Below are positions 17,469 to 27,183 of a DNA stretch of 64,000 nucleotides, piece by piece. Source of the DNA: Hufsiella ginkgonis (GTDB lineage: Bacteria; Bacteroidota; Bacteroidia; Sphingobacteriales; Sphingobacteriaceae); assembly GCF_009834915.1 (NCBI RefSeq), contig NZ_WVHS01000001.1, positions 868,001 through 932,000 of the forward strand, read 5' to 3'. Every line of letters begins with the position of its first letter. The stretch's first letter is position 1. A program made the position numbers and the translations under genes. Under the pieces are notes generated by a model. The model saw nothing but the letters and a program-made list of their open reading frames with translations. It did no database searches and was not told the origin of the DNA.

Positions 17469-18739
17469 ATGGATCCGGGCAAACCTGAAAATCTGTTCCA
17501 CCTCGTCGTGTTTGAGCACGAAGTGGTGCGCGTAGATACACGAAATGCACGGAATAAGCAGCTTCAGCGCGCATGTTATGAAGCGCTCTGTGCGTTTCAC
17601 GGCGAAAATGGCGTCCCTTATTTCCGGTTGGTGCATAATGGTGTCAGGTTCTGTGAATACGTGGGGGTACTACAGGTTGGCCGCTTTACGATCGAGGTAC
17701 TACCAAAAGCAGATAAAAACGGCGATAACTCTTCCGAAACCAAATGGCAGCGCATCCTGATCCGCATGCTTCGCGAAAGCGGCAATTTCCCGGTGGAAGC
17801 TCCAAGTAGTTCAAACCTGAACTTAAAAAGCAATTCTATACTCGATCTATATATTCGTTCGTTCCTTGACCACGTGAATACGCTCATTCACCAGGGCTTG
17901 GTAAAAAAATACCGGAAAACCGAAGGAAATATGGGAACGTTGAAAGGGAGGCTCCTGTTTAATCGTCAACTTCAACGCAACCTGGTGCACGCCGAACGCT
18001 TCTATACCGCATACAGCGTTTACGACCGCGACCATATTTATCATCAACTCCTCTTTAAAACCCTGAAGCTGATCGCCGGAATCGCCCCGCATAACTTCGC
18101 CGGCGAAGCCAGCCGCCTCCAGCTATCGTTTCCTGAACAGGATGACATCCGCGTTACCGAATGCACTTTTTCCCTGCTCAGGACAGATCGAAAAATTGCC
18201 CGGTATGCACCTGCGCTGAAGATCGCCCGCCTGCTGTTGCTTAACTACCACCCGGATGTGGCAGGCGGAAGAAATCACGTACTCGCATTGCTATTCGATA
18301 TGAACAGGGTGTGGGAGGCCTGCGTGCTGCACAAATTCAGGAACTATCACACGAAAATTCGCATATCCGCGTCAGCGGACAAGAAAGCGAAACATTCTGG
18401 AATGGCCGCAGCATACGTCCGGATATCGTGGTCCGCCCAACCGGTCATACCCCGATCGTTATCGACACTAAGTGGAAAGCAATTTCCGACCCCGAGCCTT
18501 CTATCGAAGACGTACGGCAGATGTATGCATATAACCATCATTTTAAGAGTGTTAAGGCAGTATTGCTTTACCCTGACGTGTACGGGGTGGAGGGTCAATC
18601 CGGAAGCTATTCACTGGATAATCTTCACGCGGATGCGGAAGTGAAAAGCCATAAGTGTGAGGTTTTCTTCCTGGGGGTGGGTGCGAATTATGATGACGTG
18701 CTGGTTAAGTTAATGAGGTTGGTGGGGGGGAAATTATAA
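17469..18739 (+). pseudogene. mcrC: McrC-like nuclease subunit with a frameshift
   Basis: It starts at ATG 17469, 17 bases after the mcrB remnant. The N-terminal part matches McrC (FRLVHNGVRFCEYVGVLQVG, and GTLKGRLLFNRQLQRN near 155-170). After LLFDMNRVWEACVL near 18325 the reading frame is lost. The nuclease core RPDIVVRPTGHTPIVIDTKWK (PD-(D/E)xK: D, D-x-K) continues in another frame from about 18345 to the TAA at 18739. The original frame instead runs to 18644 in unrelated sequence. One single-base event near 18335-18345 explains this. The catalytic residues are still encoded, so this partner was probably lost after or together with mcrB. Confidence 0.82.
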
Positions 18740-18966
18740 TGAATTTCCGGCCATGAGGATGATTGACTCTCTTGGGTAGGTAAAGAACACTTGTTATAGT
18801 AATGCCACCCGATCAAAACTTAAATTACTTTCGCGATTCTTGGCTTGAAACCATACTTTTGAATATTCCCACAGTTTGGCGAGAGAAGTACCGTAGCGAT
18901 TATATCTCTTTAGTGCGCACTCTTGCCTGGGGGTGTCAAACAAGATGTATAAACCAGCTATTCCCA

Positions 18967-21900
18967 ATGGCCTTCAACGAAGATTCAAGAGTAAAAATAC
19001 CTGCCTTGCTTCATCTGGTTCGGCTGGGATACCAATACATCCCGCGGAAGGCACAAACATGCGCGGAAGAAACCAACATCTTTCCAGCCATCTTTAAAGA
19101 AAGTATACAGCGAATAAACCCAGGTTTTACCGACATTGAAGTCGAACAGCTATTAGGAGACTTAACCCTAAAGCTTGATTACGATGACTTGGGTCGCGAT
19201 TTCTATAAAGCGTTAACAGCAACCTCCGGTATCAAATTAATCGACTTCAAAAACTTTGCAAACAACAGTTTTCATGTTACTACCGAACTGACCTGCAAAA
19301 ACGGCGATGAGGAATTCCGCCCGGATATCACCGTACTCATCAACGGAATCCCATTAGTGTTCATCGAGGTAAAGAAGCCCAATAACCGCGAAGGCGTATT
19401 AGCAGAACGGACCCGGATCAACAGGCGTTACAGCAACCGCAAGTTCAAGCGCTTTGCCAACATCACCCAACTCATGATTTTCTCCAATAACATGGAGTAC
19501 GAAGACGGCGTAATAGAACCTGTACAAGGCGCTTATTATGCCACCTCCGCTTATGGGGATTTGCATTTCAATTATTTCAGGGAAGAAGATAACCTGGACC
19601 TCAACAAAATTTTGCAACCTGAAAACGAAGAGCTTGAGAACGACATCCTAAAAGACAACAACGTTGCGGCGATAAAGTACACCCCTGAGTTCCATACCAA
19701 TAAGCATTATCATACCCCAACACATCGCATATTAACCTCGCTGCTAAGTAAAGACCGGCTGACGTTCATTCTCCGGTATACGCTTGCGTACGTGGAAGAA
19801 AATACCGATGGCATTACTTCCAGGCAAAAGCACGTGATGCGGTACCCGCAGCTATTCGCTACGAAAGCAATAACCATGAAACTGGATGCCGGGCTTAAAA
19901 AAGGCATTATCTGGCACACCCAGGGCTCCGGTAAAACGGCGCTCGCTTACTATAACGTTAAGCACCTTACAGACTATTATCAAAAGCAGAACAAAGTCCC
20001 TAAGTTTTATTTTATAGTCGACCGGATTGACCTGGCTATACAGGCTGCCTCCGAATTCACTAACCGCGGCCTGCGTGTAAACACCGTAAATTCCCGTACC
20101 GATTTTGTAAACGACATCAAAACCGTTGGCGCCATCCACAACGATAGTGGAGAGGCCGAAATTTCGGTCGTAAACATCCAGAAGTTTACGGAAGAAGCTA
20201 CGGTAACCATCAATCCGGAATACGATATCAACATCCAGCGCATCTATTTCCTGGACGAAGCGCATCGCTCCTACAATCCCAAAGGCAATTACCTGGCTAA
20301 CCTGATCAATTCAGACAAGCAAGCCATCAAGATCGCCCTCACCGGAACGCCCTTGCTCAAACAGGTGGTGAAGGAATACGATAGCAAGGAACTTTTCGGC
20401 GGCTACATTCATAAATACTATTACAACCAGTCGATTGCCGATGGGTATACGCTGCGACTGATCCGCGAGGGCATTGATACCACCTATAAAATGCAGATGC
20501 AGGAAATCCTGGAGCAGATCAACATTTTACAGGGGGATATCAAAAAGTCGCAGGTGTACGCGCATCCCAAGTATGTGGCGCCGTTGCTGGATTACATCAT
20601 CAACGACCTGCAAAAGTTCCAGTTACAGGATCCGTCATTGGGCGGCATGGTGGTTTGCGATTCGGCAGAACAAGCCAAAGCGTTATTCGAACATTTCGAA
20701 GCGCGGTTCGGGGTACAAGAAACATCGGCTGCCAACCTCAACCCGATTGGTTCAACTGATACACACTCCAAGAGCTCAACCCGGCCACTTACTGCTGCGC
20801 TTATCCTACATGATGCGAACGACAAGAGCGTCCGTAAAGACCTGATCCAGGCATATAAGCACAGCAAAATTGATCTCCTGTTTGTATACAATATGCTGTT
20901 AACCGGGTTTGATGCTAAGCGGCTGAAGAAGCTCTATCTCACCCGGGTCATCAAAGATCATAATCTCCTTCAAACCCTCACCCGGGTAAATCGCCCGTAC
21001 AAAAAATACCGATTCGGGTACGTGGTCGATTTTGCCGACATCACCTCCGCTTTCGATAAAACAAACCGCCTGTACTTCGACGAACTAAAAGCCGAACTGG
21101 GCGATGAGATGGAAAGCTACAACCAACTCTTTCGCTCGGCGGAAGAAATTGAAGCCGATATCGCCCAAATCAAGGACGTTCTCTTCCATTACGAAACCAC
21201 TAACGCGGAGGTATTCCGGCAGCAGATCGAGCAAATCAGGGACCGTGGCACTTTACACGAACTTATTAAGGCGTTACAAAACGCCAAAGAGCTGAAAAAC
21301 ATCATCCGGCTCGAAGGGTTCGACGAATTGCTGCAACGGCTCGACTTCGTAAAGCTGAACCAGTTACTGCGCGAGGCGGAAGGCCAACTGGAAAAGCTGA
21401 ACCTGATCGAAGCCATCAACAACGATGCCGACACCACCAACCTGTTGAACACCGCGCTTGAGGACGTGATCTTCCTGTTCACCAAGATCTCAGAAAGCGA
21501 ACTCATCCTTGCCGACGAGCTCAAAAACCAGTTACGGCAAACCCGCGAAGCCCTGCAAAGCAATTTCGACCAACAGGACCCGCAGTTCGTTACCCTGAAA
21601 GAAGAGCTCGAACGAATATTTAAGAAAAAGAACCTGGACGAAGTAACGCAGGAGGATATGAAAGAGAACATCTTCTTGCTGCGAGCCATTTACGACAAGG
21701 TGAAAGAACTGAACCGCAAAAATGACCTGTTGCGAGCCAAGTACGACCAGGATGAAAAATACGTGCGGGTGCACAAACGGCTGGTAGAGAAAGGAACCCT
21801 AACCATTAAAGAAGCTCAACTCCACGATGCATTAAAAGTGATTAAACAACAAACAGACGCGCAGTTGCTCAAAAGCAGGCAACTGACCGAAAATGAGGCA

Positions 21901-22044
21901 TACTTTAAAGACTTCTTGTTAAAACTTGTAGTAAGAGAGGTGAAACAGGAACAAAAGATGGATCTCGATTTTGCTACCACATCAGCGATTAACACACTAA
22001 TCGTAAACGAATACCTGCAGCTACATAACAACTACGCAAGATGA
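18967..22044 (+). CDS. hsdR: Type I restriction enzyme, R (motor/nuclease) subunit
   Basis: A 1025-residue HsdR. The N-terminal nuclease shows RPDITVLINGIPLVFIEVKK (D-ExK type, about 116-135). The helicase has Walker A QGSGKT near 318-323, DEAH in YFLDEAHRSYN near 428, a TGTPLL motif and a C-terminal motor half with LTRVNRPYKKYRFGYVVDFAD. A helical C-terminal region probably contacts the methylase. I chose ATG 18967 because MAFNEDSRVKIPALLHL is the usual HsdR beginning; the frame is open from 18802 but those 55 residues look unrelated. It overlaps hsdM by ATGA. It translocates and cuts unmodified DNA as part of HsdRMS. Confidence 0.93.
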   Translation: MAFNEDSRVKIPALLHLVRLGYQYIPRKAQTCAEETNIFPAIFKESIQRINPGFTDIEVEQLLGDLTLKLDYDDLGRDFYKALTATSGIKLIDFKNFANNSFHVTTELTCKNGDEEFRPDITVLINGIPLVFIEVKKPNNREGVLAERTRINRRYSNRKFKRFANITQLMIFSNNMEYEDGVIEPVQGAYYATSAYGDLHFNYFREEDNLDLNKILQPENEELENDILKDNNVAAIKYTPEFHTNKHYHTPTHRILTSLLSKDRLTFILRYTLAYVEENTDGITSRQKHVMRYPQLFATKAITMKLDAGLKKGIIWHTQGSGKTALAYYNVKHLTDYYQKQNKVPKFYFIVDRIDLAIQAASEFTNRGLRVNTVNSRTDFVNDIKTVGAIHNDSGEAEISVVNIQKFTEEATVTINPEYDINIQRIYFLDEAHRSYNPKGNYLANLINSDKQAIKIALTGTPLLKQVVKEYDSKELFGGYIHKYYYNQSIADGYTLRLIREGIDTTYKMQMQEILEQINILQGDIKKSQVYAHPKYVAPLLDYIINDLQKFQLQDPSLGGMVVCDSAEQAKALFEHFEARFGVQETSAANLNPIGSTDTHSKSSTRPLTAALILHDANDKSVRKDLIQAYKHSKIDLLFVYNMLLTGFDAKRLKKLYLTRVIKDHNLLQTLTRVNRPYKKYRFGYVVDFADITSAFDKTNRLYFDELKAELGDEMESYNQLFRSAEEIEADIAQIKDVLFHYETTNAEVFRQQIEQIRDRGTLHELIKALQNAKELKNIIRLEGFDELLQRLDFVKLNQLLREAEGQLEKLNLIEAINNDADTTNLLNTALEDVIFLFTKISESELILADELKNQLRQTREALQSNFDQQDPQFVTLKEELERIFKKKNLDEVTQEDMKENIFLLRAIYDKVKELNRKNDLLRAKYDQDEKYVRVHKRLVEKGTLTIKEAQLHDALKVIKQQTDAQLLKSRQLTENEAYFKDFLLKLVVREVKQEQKMDLDFATTSAINTLIVNEYLQLHNNYAR

Positions 22045-23657
22045 CAGATATAACCTTTATCACGCAGACCAAGCAATTAATAGACAGCCTGAAGAGCGTC
22101 TGCGCTAATTATGGGTTAGGGAACGATGGGAATGAGTTTAAGATCATTACCCAAATGTTTTTGTACAAGTTTATTAACGACAAATTCAGTTTCGAAGCAA
22201 AAAAACAAAACCCTAAGCTTGAAAAAGCCGGCAACTTTCATGAAGCATTAAAGGCGCTGAACGATGACGAATTCCAGTTCCTCACCGCGTTAATCGGTGC
22301 CGGGGTCCCGAAGCTGAAACCAGAGCAGATGATTACGCACTTGTATAACAATCAGAACCAACCCGATTTCGCAGTTTTGTTTGATGCCACCTTGCAGGCC
22401 ATCAGCGTAGACAACGCAGATATTTTCTCTGTAAAATCAGCCAGCGGTGCGAAAGACAAAATGTTCGACCAGCTGAGCCAATTCATTACCGATCCTTCCC
22501 AGCGCGATGCGTTTTGCCGGGCCCTGGTGAACAAGCTATTCGAATTCAGCTTCGAGCGGATGTTTAGCGAGAAGTACGACTTCTTCGCTACTATTTTCGA
22601 ATACCTGATAAAAGACTACAACACCGATAGCGGTGGTAAATATGCAGAGTACTACACCCCGCACGCGGTAGCACGTATTATGGCTGCCATTATGGTACCC
22701 GAACCGGTTGAAAACGTGACCTGTTACGACCCCAGCGCAGGATCCGGCACCCTGCTCATGAACATTGCCCATGCCATAGGGGAAGATAACTGTACGGTGT
22801 ATTCTGAAGATATCTCTCAAAAGTCCTCGAATATGCTGCGGCTAAATTTGGTGTTGAACAATCTATCACGATCGATTCCAAACATCATTAAAACCAATAC
22901 GATTTCAGAGCCGTATTACTTAGGTCGCAAATTTGACTATATCGTTTCCAATCCTCCGTTCAAGCTTGATTTTTCTGACTTCCGAGAGACGCTAGAGAAA
23001 GATGCTTATAAAGAGCGTTTTTTTGCAGGCATCCCGAAGGTGCCAAATAAGGAAACAACAAAGATGCCGATTTACTTATTGTTCATTCAGCATATCATGA
23101 CCAGCCTTAGTAAAATGGGGAAAGCGGCGATTGTAGTGCCGACTGGATTTATAACTGCACAAGGTGGAATAGAAAAGAGGATTAGGGAGCAAATGATTGA
23201 AGGTAAAATGCTTAAGGGGGTGGTTAGTATGCCTAGTAATATTTTCGCAAGTACCGGCACAAATGTGAGTGTAATATTCCTGGATCGAGAAGCTGACAGC
23301 CAAAATATTGTATTAATAGATGCTTCTAACCTAGGCACAGTAGTAAAAGAGAACAAAAATCAACGAACAGTACTTGAATCAATCGAAGAAGAACGCATAG
23401 TTTCTGTGATAAATAGCAAAGAGAGTGTTGAAGATTTCTCCGTTGTATTAACAACGGACCTTATCCGAGAGAAAAATTACTCATTTTCGGCGGGGCAATA
23501 CTTCAATGTAACAATTGAACACGTCAATATTACCCCCACAGAGTTTAAGCAAAGGATTAATACTTATACAGAAACATTAAACCGACTAGCTTTTCGGTCA
23601 AATCAGCTCGACTATGAGATTAAAGTGCAACTGAATGGCCTTGGATATGAAAACTGA
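22041..23657 (+). CDS. hsdM: Type I restriction-modification DNA methyltransferase, M subunit
   Basis: A 538-residue N6-adenine methylase subunit. An N-terminal helical HsdM domain covers about 1-160, TPHAVARIMAAIM precedes the SAM site DPSAGSGTLL near 230, and the catalytic NPPF is near 304 in YIVSNPPFKLDF. The start overlaps the hsdR stop and the end overlaps hsdS, so all three are one coupled unit. The 3' third is clearly richer in A/T than the 5' part and than neighbouring genes, which continues into hsdS. Confidence 0.94.
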   Translation: MTDITFITQTKQLIDSLKSVCANYGLGNDGNEFKIITQMFLYKFINDKFSFEAKKQNPKLEKAGNFHEALKALNDDEFQFLTALIGAGVPKLKPEQMITHLYNNQNQPDFAVLFDATLQAISVDNADIFSVKSASGAKDKMFDQLSQFITDPSQRDAFCRALVNKLFEFSFERMFSEKYDFFATIFEYLIKDYNTDSGGKYAEYYTPHAVARIMAAIMVPEPVENVTCYDPSAGSGTLLMNIAHAIGEDNCTVYSEDISQKSSNMLRLNLVLNNLSRSIPNIIKTNTISEPYYLGRKFDYIVSNPPFKLDFSDFRETLEKDAYKERFFAGIPKVPNKETTKMPIYLLFIQHIMTSLSKMGKAAIVVPTGFITAQGGIEKRIREQMIEGKMLKGVVSMPSNIFASTGTNVSVIFLDREADSQNIVLIDASNLGTVVKENKNQRTVLESIEEERIVSVINSKESVEDFSVVLTTDLIREKNYSFSAGQYFNVTIEHVNITPTEFKQRINTYTETLNRLAFRSNQLDYEIKVQLNGLGYEN

Positions 23658-25641
23658 ATTTACAGATAAGTTTATAGAGGAATTATTAGTAAATGAAAAA
23701 GGCGCACTCATTTCCGGGCCATTTGGCTCTGATATAAGTAGCAAATTTTTCACACAAGTTGGTGTACCCGTGATTAGAGGGAACAACCTAAGTAAGGAGA
23801 ATATTAAATTTATTGATGATGGCTTTGCGTTTGTTTCCGAAAAAAAAGCAGATGAACTAGACGCATATGCGATAAAAGATGACATTGTATTCACTGCAGC
23901 TGGTACAATCGGGCAAGTTGGGATAATAGACGAAACCGCGAGATATAGCAAATACATAATATCTAACAAACAGATACGGGTTAGATTGGATAAAACCAAA
24001 GTTCTTCCTTTATATGCTTACTATTGGCTATCAAGTCCTTGGATCGTTAAGAACTTAATTGCAAAAAATACCGGCAGTACAGTTCCTCTGATAAATCTAG
24101 GTGTAATTCGTAAGCTGAACATTAGGATTCCGAAACAGAAAATCATTGAAGAGAATATCGTCCGAATCCTTTCATCAATAGATGATAAAATTTTATTGAA
24201 TAGAGAAATCAGTACTAACTTAGATGGAATCGCGAAAACGGTGTACGATTACTGGTTTCTGCAGTTCGATTTCCCTAATAGCGTTGGTAAGCCTTTTAAG
24301 TCTTCTGGCGGAAAAATGACCTACAACAGCAAATTAGGGTGTGAAATACCAGAAGATTGGACTGTTACGAGCATTACTGAATGTATCGATCATGACAAAA
24401 GTGGAGATTGGGGGAAAGAATATCCAGAGGGCAACAATAACTTAGAGGTAGCTTGCATTAGGGGTGCCGACATAAATGGCTTAAATGGAGTCGGAGAGAT
24501 AAAAGCACCGGTTCGATTCATTTTGAGCAAAAATTCACACAAATTATTAGAAACTCATGACGTAATTGTTGAAATTTCTGGAGGAAGTCCAACGCAATCA
24601 ACGGGGCGATTGGGTTTCGTAACAGAAGAAACACTTGAACGTTTCGACAAACCTCTTATTTGTTCTAACTTTTGCAAAGCCGTTTCTTTGAAGAACAAAA
24701 AACAGCTTTTTCACTTTGCTCAATCATGGAATAATGCCTACCAAAATGGTGTGCTGTTTGGTTTTGAAGGAAAAACTAGTGGTATAAAGAACTTGCTGTT
24801 CGATTCATTCGTAAACTCTTATCAGATTGCCGGTCCGCCAGATCACTTGATTGAACAGTTTTACAACCTTATTCTACCCTTTCATAAGCAACAGCAAAAT
24901 TTGCTTAAGCAAAATCTGGAACTCGCTCAGTTAAGAGATTGGTTGCTTCCAATGCTAATGAATGGCCAAGCTACCGTAGGTGAGAATGCGACAATCACTG
25001 AAAACCAGGTTAATCAAACCTCGCAAAACGACACGCTCTGCATTGCACCGGCAAAACAAGGCTTCGCCAAACAAACCCTCGCAGGCAACATCATTTCCCT
25101 TTTCAAAGACGATCCCCACTTCACCGATATCAAATTCCAGAAAGTCCAGTTCCTCGCCGAACATATCGCTGAAGCCGACCTCAACCTAAACTATTATTAC
25201 CAGGCCGCCGGCCCGTATGACAATAAGTTTATGCACACTATTCACACCGATCTTAAGAAAAACCAATGGTTTGACAAGGTCGGGAAGAAGTACGTACCGC
25301 TTGCCAAGCAAAATAAAATACAAGAATACTTTCAAGGTTATTTCGCTCCGGCCCAGCAAAAGTTGAACACGTTATTCGGTCTCTTACAGGATACCACCGA
25401 AGCAGAAGCAGAAATCATCGCCACAACCTACGCAGTTTGGAACAACCGGCTTATAGAGAAAAGAACCTCCCCTGATAACGAACTCATTGAAGACTTTTTC
25501 AAGTGGAGCGAGCGTAAACAGCAATATTCAGCAGAGCAGGTGAAATGGGCGCTGCATTGGTTACGCGAAAACAAGTTTGAGCCAAAGGGATTTGGGAAAC
25601 TGATTAAGAAAGCAAAAAGTAAAAGCGGCGCGACCGCATAA
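23647..25641 (+). CDS. hsdS: Type I specificity subunit with an extra C-terminal domain
   Basis: A 664-residue HsdS. Target recognition domain 1 covers about 1-170, then the conserved helices with ILSSIDDKILLNREI and YDYWFLQFDFP. Domain 2 covers about 225-400, then the second helical spacer with LAQLRDWLLPMLMNGQ near 425-440. Ordinary HsdS proteins end here; this one has about 215 more residues, including FQKVQFLAEHI, NYYYQAAGPYD and a basic tail. The extension resembles small winged or Panacea-like helper domains, but I cannot name it. The TRD-coding part is A/T-rich and the extension is not, pointing to exchange of the specificity half. ATG 23635 is an alternative start. Confidence 0.9.
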   Translation: MKTEFTDKFIEELLVNEKGALISGPFGSDISSKFFTQVGVPVIRGNNLSKENIKFIDDGFAFVSEKKADELDAYAIKDDIVFTAAGTIGQVGIIDETARYSKYIISNKQIRVRLDKTKVLPLYAYYWLSSPWIVKNLIAKNTGSTVPLINLGVIRKLNIRIPKQKIIEENIVRILSSIDDKILLNREISTNLDGIAKTVYDYWFLQFDFPNSVGKPFKSSGGKMTYNSKLGCEIPEDWTVTSITECIDHDKSGDWGKEYPEGNNNLEVACIRGADINGLNGVGEIKAPVRFILSKNSHKLLETHDVIVEISGGSPTQSTGRLGFVTEETLERFDKPLICSNFCKAVSLKNKKQLFHFAQSWNNAYQNGVLFGFEGKTSGIKNLLFDSFVNSYQIAGPPDHLIEQFYNLILPFHKQQQNLLKQNLELAQLRDWLLPMLMNGQATVGENATITENQVNQTSQNDTLCIAPAKQGFAKQTLAGNIISLFKDDPHFTDIKFQKVQFLAEHIAEADLNLNYYYQAAGPYDNKFMHTIHTDLKKNQWFDKVGKKYVPLAKQNKIQEYFQGYFAPAQQKLNTLFGLLQDTTEAEAEIIATTYAVWNNRLIEKRTSPDNELIEDFFKWSERKQQYSAEQVKWALHWLRENKFEPKGFGKLIKKAKSKSGATA

Positions 25642-25657
25642 TCAACGTTTATCGATC

Positions 25658-26008
25658 ATGAGTGGCTACAAAATGAATGCATCGGCTACCCAACTACCTG
25701 AAAGCAGGTTATGGGATGAATTAAGCCGGAAGCTGGCAGGTACAAAAAGCGTTACGAGTGTAAACGGCATCATTTATAAGTTGGAGAATATTAATAATGC
25801 GGAAGTCAGCTATTCCGTCGAATCCCGGAATGGTGGTGAATCTGAACCAATAAGTAAAGAAGATTTCCTTTCTGCAATAAGTCTCCTTAAAAAGATGCGA
25901 TCATTTAATACCTCGACTATCAAACCGTATTTTTCCGGCCCGCTTTATAAGAAACGGTCACCGCTATTTGCGTTGCTTTTGGCCGCCGGCTTTATTGACC
26001 GCGAATAA
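25658..26008 (+). CDS. Small protein of unknown function after hsdS
   Basis: A 116-residue protein starting 17 bases after hsdS in the same direction (a second ATG at 25673 is possible). It has an N-terminal helix (LWDELSRKLAGTKSV), a strand pair with NNAEVSYSVESR, a helix (KEDFLSAISLLKKM) and a C-terminal stretch with KKRSPLFALLLAAGFID. I see no catalytic motif and recognise no family. Its position suggests it belongs to the restriction operon, for instance as a helper or control protein, but this is inference. Confidence 0.65.
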   Translation: MSGYKMNASATQLPESRLWDELSRKLAGTKSVTSVNGIIYKLENINNAEVSYSVESRNGGESEPISKEDFLSAISLLKKMRSFNTSTIKPYFSGPLYKKRSPLFALLLAAGFIDRE

Positions 26009-26272
26009 ATTTTAGATGTTCAAATGTAGAAGCCATATAGGTTAGGAAGTTGTGATTATGTTCATGCCAAGCGCCACTTGTCAAAATGATTAATTAAGTA
26101 TTTATTTCTTTTAAATTAAAAATATCGTTCGCATTTTTATAGTGCGTTACACGCCTGGTCTCATACTCGGTGTCTATTATTAACAACATCCCAGGCAAGC
26201 AGGTGTAAGTCCTCGCACTCTTCCGGTAACTCGGCGTGTAACGCGGTGACCTGGGTATTTAAACATTTCGAT
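26009..26272. other. Gap with a 12-base inverted repeat before the radC-like gene
   Basis: GCGTTACACGCC (26146-26157) and its exact reverse complement GGCGTGTAACGC (26233-26244) are 75 bases apart, and GCGTTACACG appears again at 26275-26284, over the start of the JAB protein. The part up to about 26140 is A/T-rich. The inner sequence GCAGGTGTAAGTCC recalls intron-type RNA words, but there is too little to call an intron. Possible regulatory RNA or the footprint of a mobile element. Confidence 0.4.
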
Positions 26273-26743
26273 ATGCGTTACACGAAAAAACACCCCCTCA
26301 AAGAAGCCGAGCTCCACCTCTCCTTCAAACCTCCCACCAACCCCATCAAAATTTCCAGCTGTACGGATGCCGAACGCGCCTTCCGCTCCATTTGGGATAC
26401 CCCCCTGCTCCCCATCCAGGAACAGTTCTACGTGATCTACCTCAACCGAGCCAGCCACGTATTGTGCTGGCGCTGCCTCCACACTGGCACCTGTACAGGC
26501 GCCACGATAGACATCAAACTGTTATTAGCTACCGCCTACGGATGTTTGGCGCAAAGTGTGCTCATTGCGCATAATCACCCGTCCGGGAGCTTAAAACCCT
26601 CCAAAGCCGATCTTAAGCTCACTAACACGATCGATCTGGCGTGCCATTATAATGAGTTGATGCTGCTGGATCATATCATCCTCAATCAAAACAGCTTTAT
26701 GAGTTTCGTTGATGCGAGGTTGTTATCAGGGTATGACAAGTGA
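26273..26743 (+). CDS. RadC-like JAB-domain protein
   Basis: A 156-residue protein of the RadC/DUF2466 JAB family without the N-terminal helix-hairpin-helix. The metal motif is HNHPSGSLKPSKAD at 100-113 (H100, H102, D113). Family members are common in genomic islands and plasmids; their biochemical role is unsettled despite the DNA-repair name. I chose ATG 26273 (MRYTKKHPLKE). A decayed second copy lies at about 28340-28618 in the same orientation, with the two toxin-antitoxin-like pairs in between. Confidence 0.85.
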   Translation: MRYTKKHPLKEAELHLSFKPPTNPIKISSCTDAERAFRSIWDTPLLPIQEQFYVIYLNRASHVLCWRCLHTGTCTGATIDIKLLLATAYGCLAQSVLIAHNHPSGSLKPSKADLKLTNTIDLACHYNELMLLDHIILNQNSFMSFVDARLLSGYDK

Positions 26744-26977
26744 TGGTTAAAACGGGTTTGGGTTTCTCGCGCCTTGTCTAAATAGCTTATTTTCAATGGA
26801 ATACTTGGTTAATAACGCTTTCATGCTGATCTTTGTCATTCTATCGGGATCGTAGCCTTTATCAATGGAGGCACCTGGATACGGTCCCGTTATTTTAAAT
26901 TCGCCTGTTTCTGCAACCATCGCTGGTAATGGCCGCTACCCGGGCAACATTGTTAAACTTTTTAATACAACCAGATT
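26744..26977. repeat. Sequence downstream of radC that recurs at 28619-28700
   Basis: The bases right after the stop (GTGATGGTTAAAACG) and a later segment (CTGTTTCTGCAACCATC to GTTAAAC, about 26906-26958) are repeated with changes after the broken radC copy near 28616-28700. Part of this gap is absent from the second copy. I see no gene in it. Confidence 0.55.
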
Positions 26978-27181
26978 ATGGTAACTTTGAACAACCACTC
27001 ATTTATGACCGTAGAGGAACAACTTGAAGTACTGGAGGCCGGCTACCGCAAAGTAACCGTATCGCCGGAAGCCGCGTTGGAGTTTCTGAAAAGCTCCGGT
27101 CTGCTCGAACTATCTGAACAATCGCGACGATACGACGAGATTGAAGCAGCCCGGCAGAAGAAAAAGCATAAAACTTCCTGA
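26978..27181 (+). CDS. Small antitoxin-like protein (partner of the ART-like protein)
   Basis: A 67-residue acidic-then-basic protein (MTVEEQLEVLEAGYRKVTVSPEAALEFLKSSGLL... ending KKKHKT). A start at the inner ATG 27005 would give 58 residues. It is mostly helical by composition and has no recognised DNA-binding motif. Its stop is two bases before the start of the next gene. Size, spacing and charge pattern are typical of the first gene of a toxin-antitoxin pair. Function is inferred. Confidence 0.6.
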   Translation: MVTLNNHSFMTVEEQLEVLEAGYRKVTVSPEAALEFLKSSGLLELSEQSRRYDEIEAARQKKKHKTS

Positions 27182-27183
27182 TC

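Noticed and set aside
18802-18966. 55 extra N-terminal residues for HsdR
   Set aside because: Residues from MAFNEDSRVKIP onward match the usual HsdR N terminus. The upstream part shows no family resemblance.
26146-26244. Group II intron or CRISPR-like element from the repeats before radC
   Set aside because: There is no reverse transcriptase, no domain V-like hairpin and only three copies of a 10-12 base word with unequal spacing.
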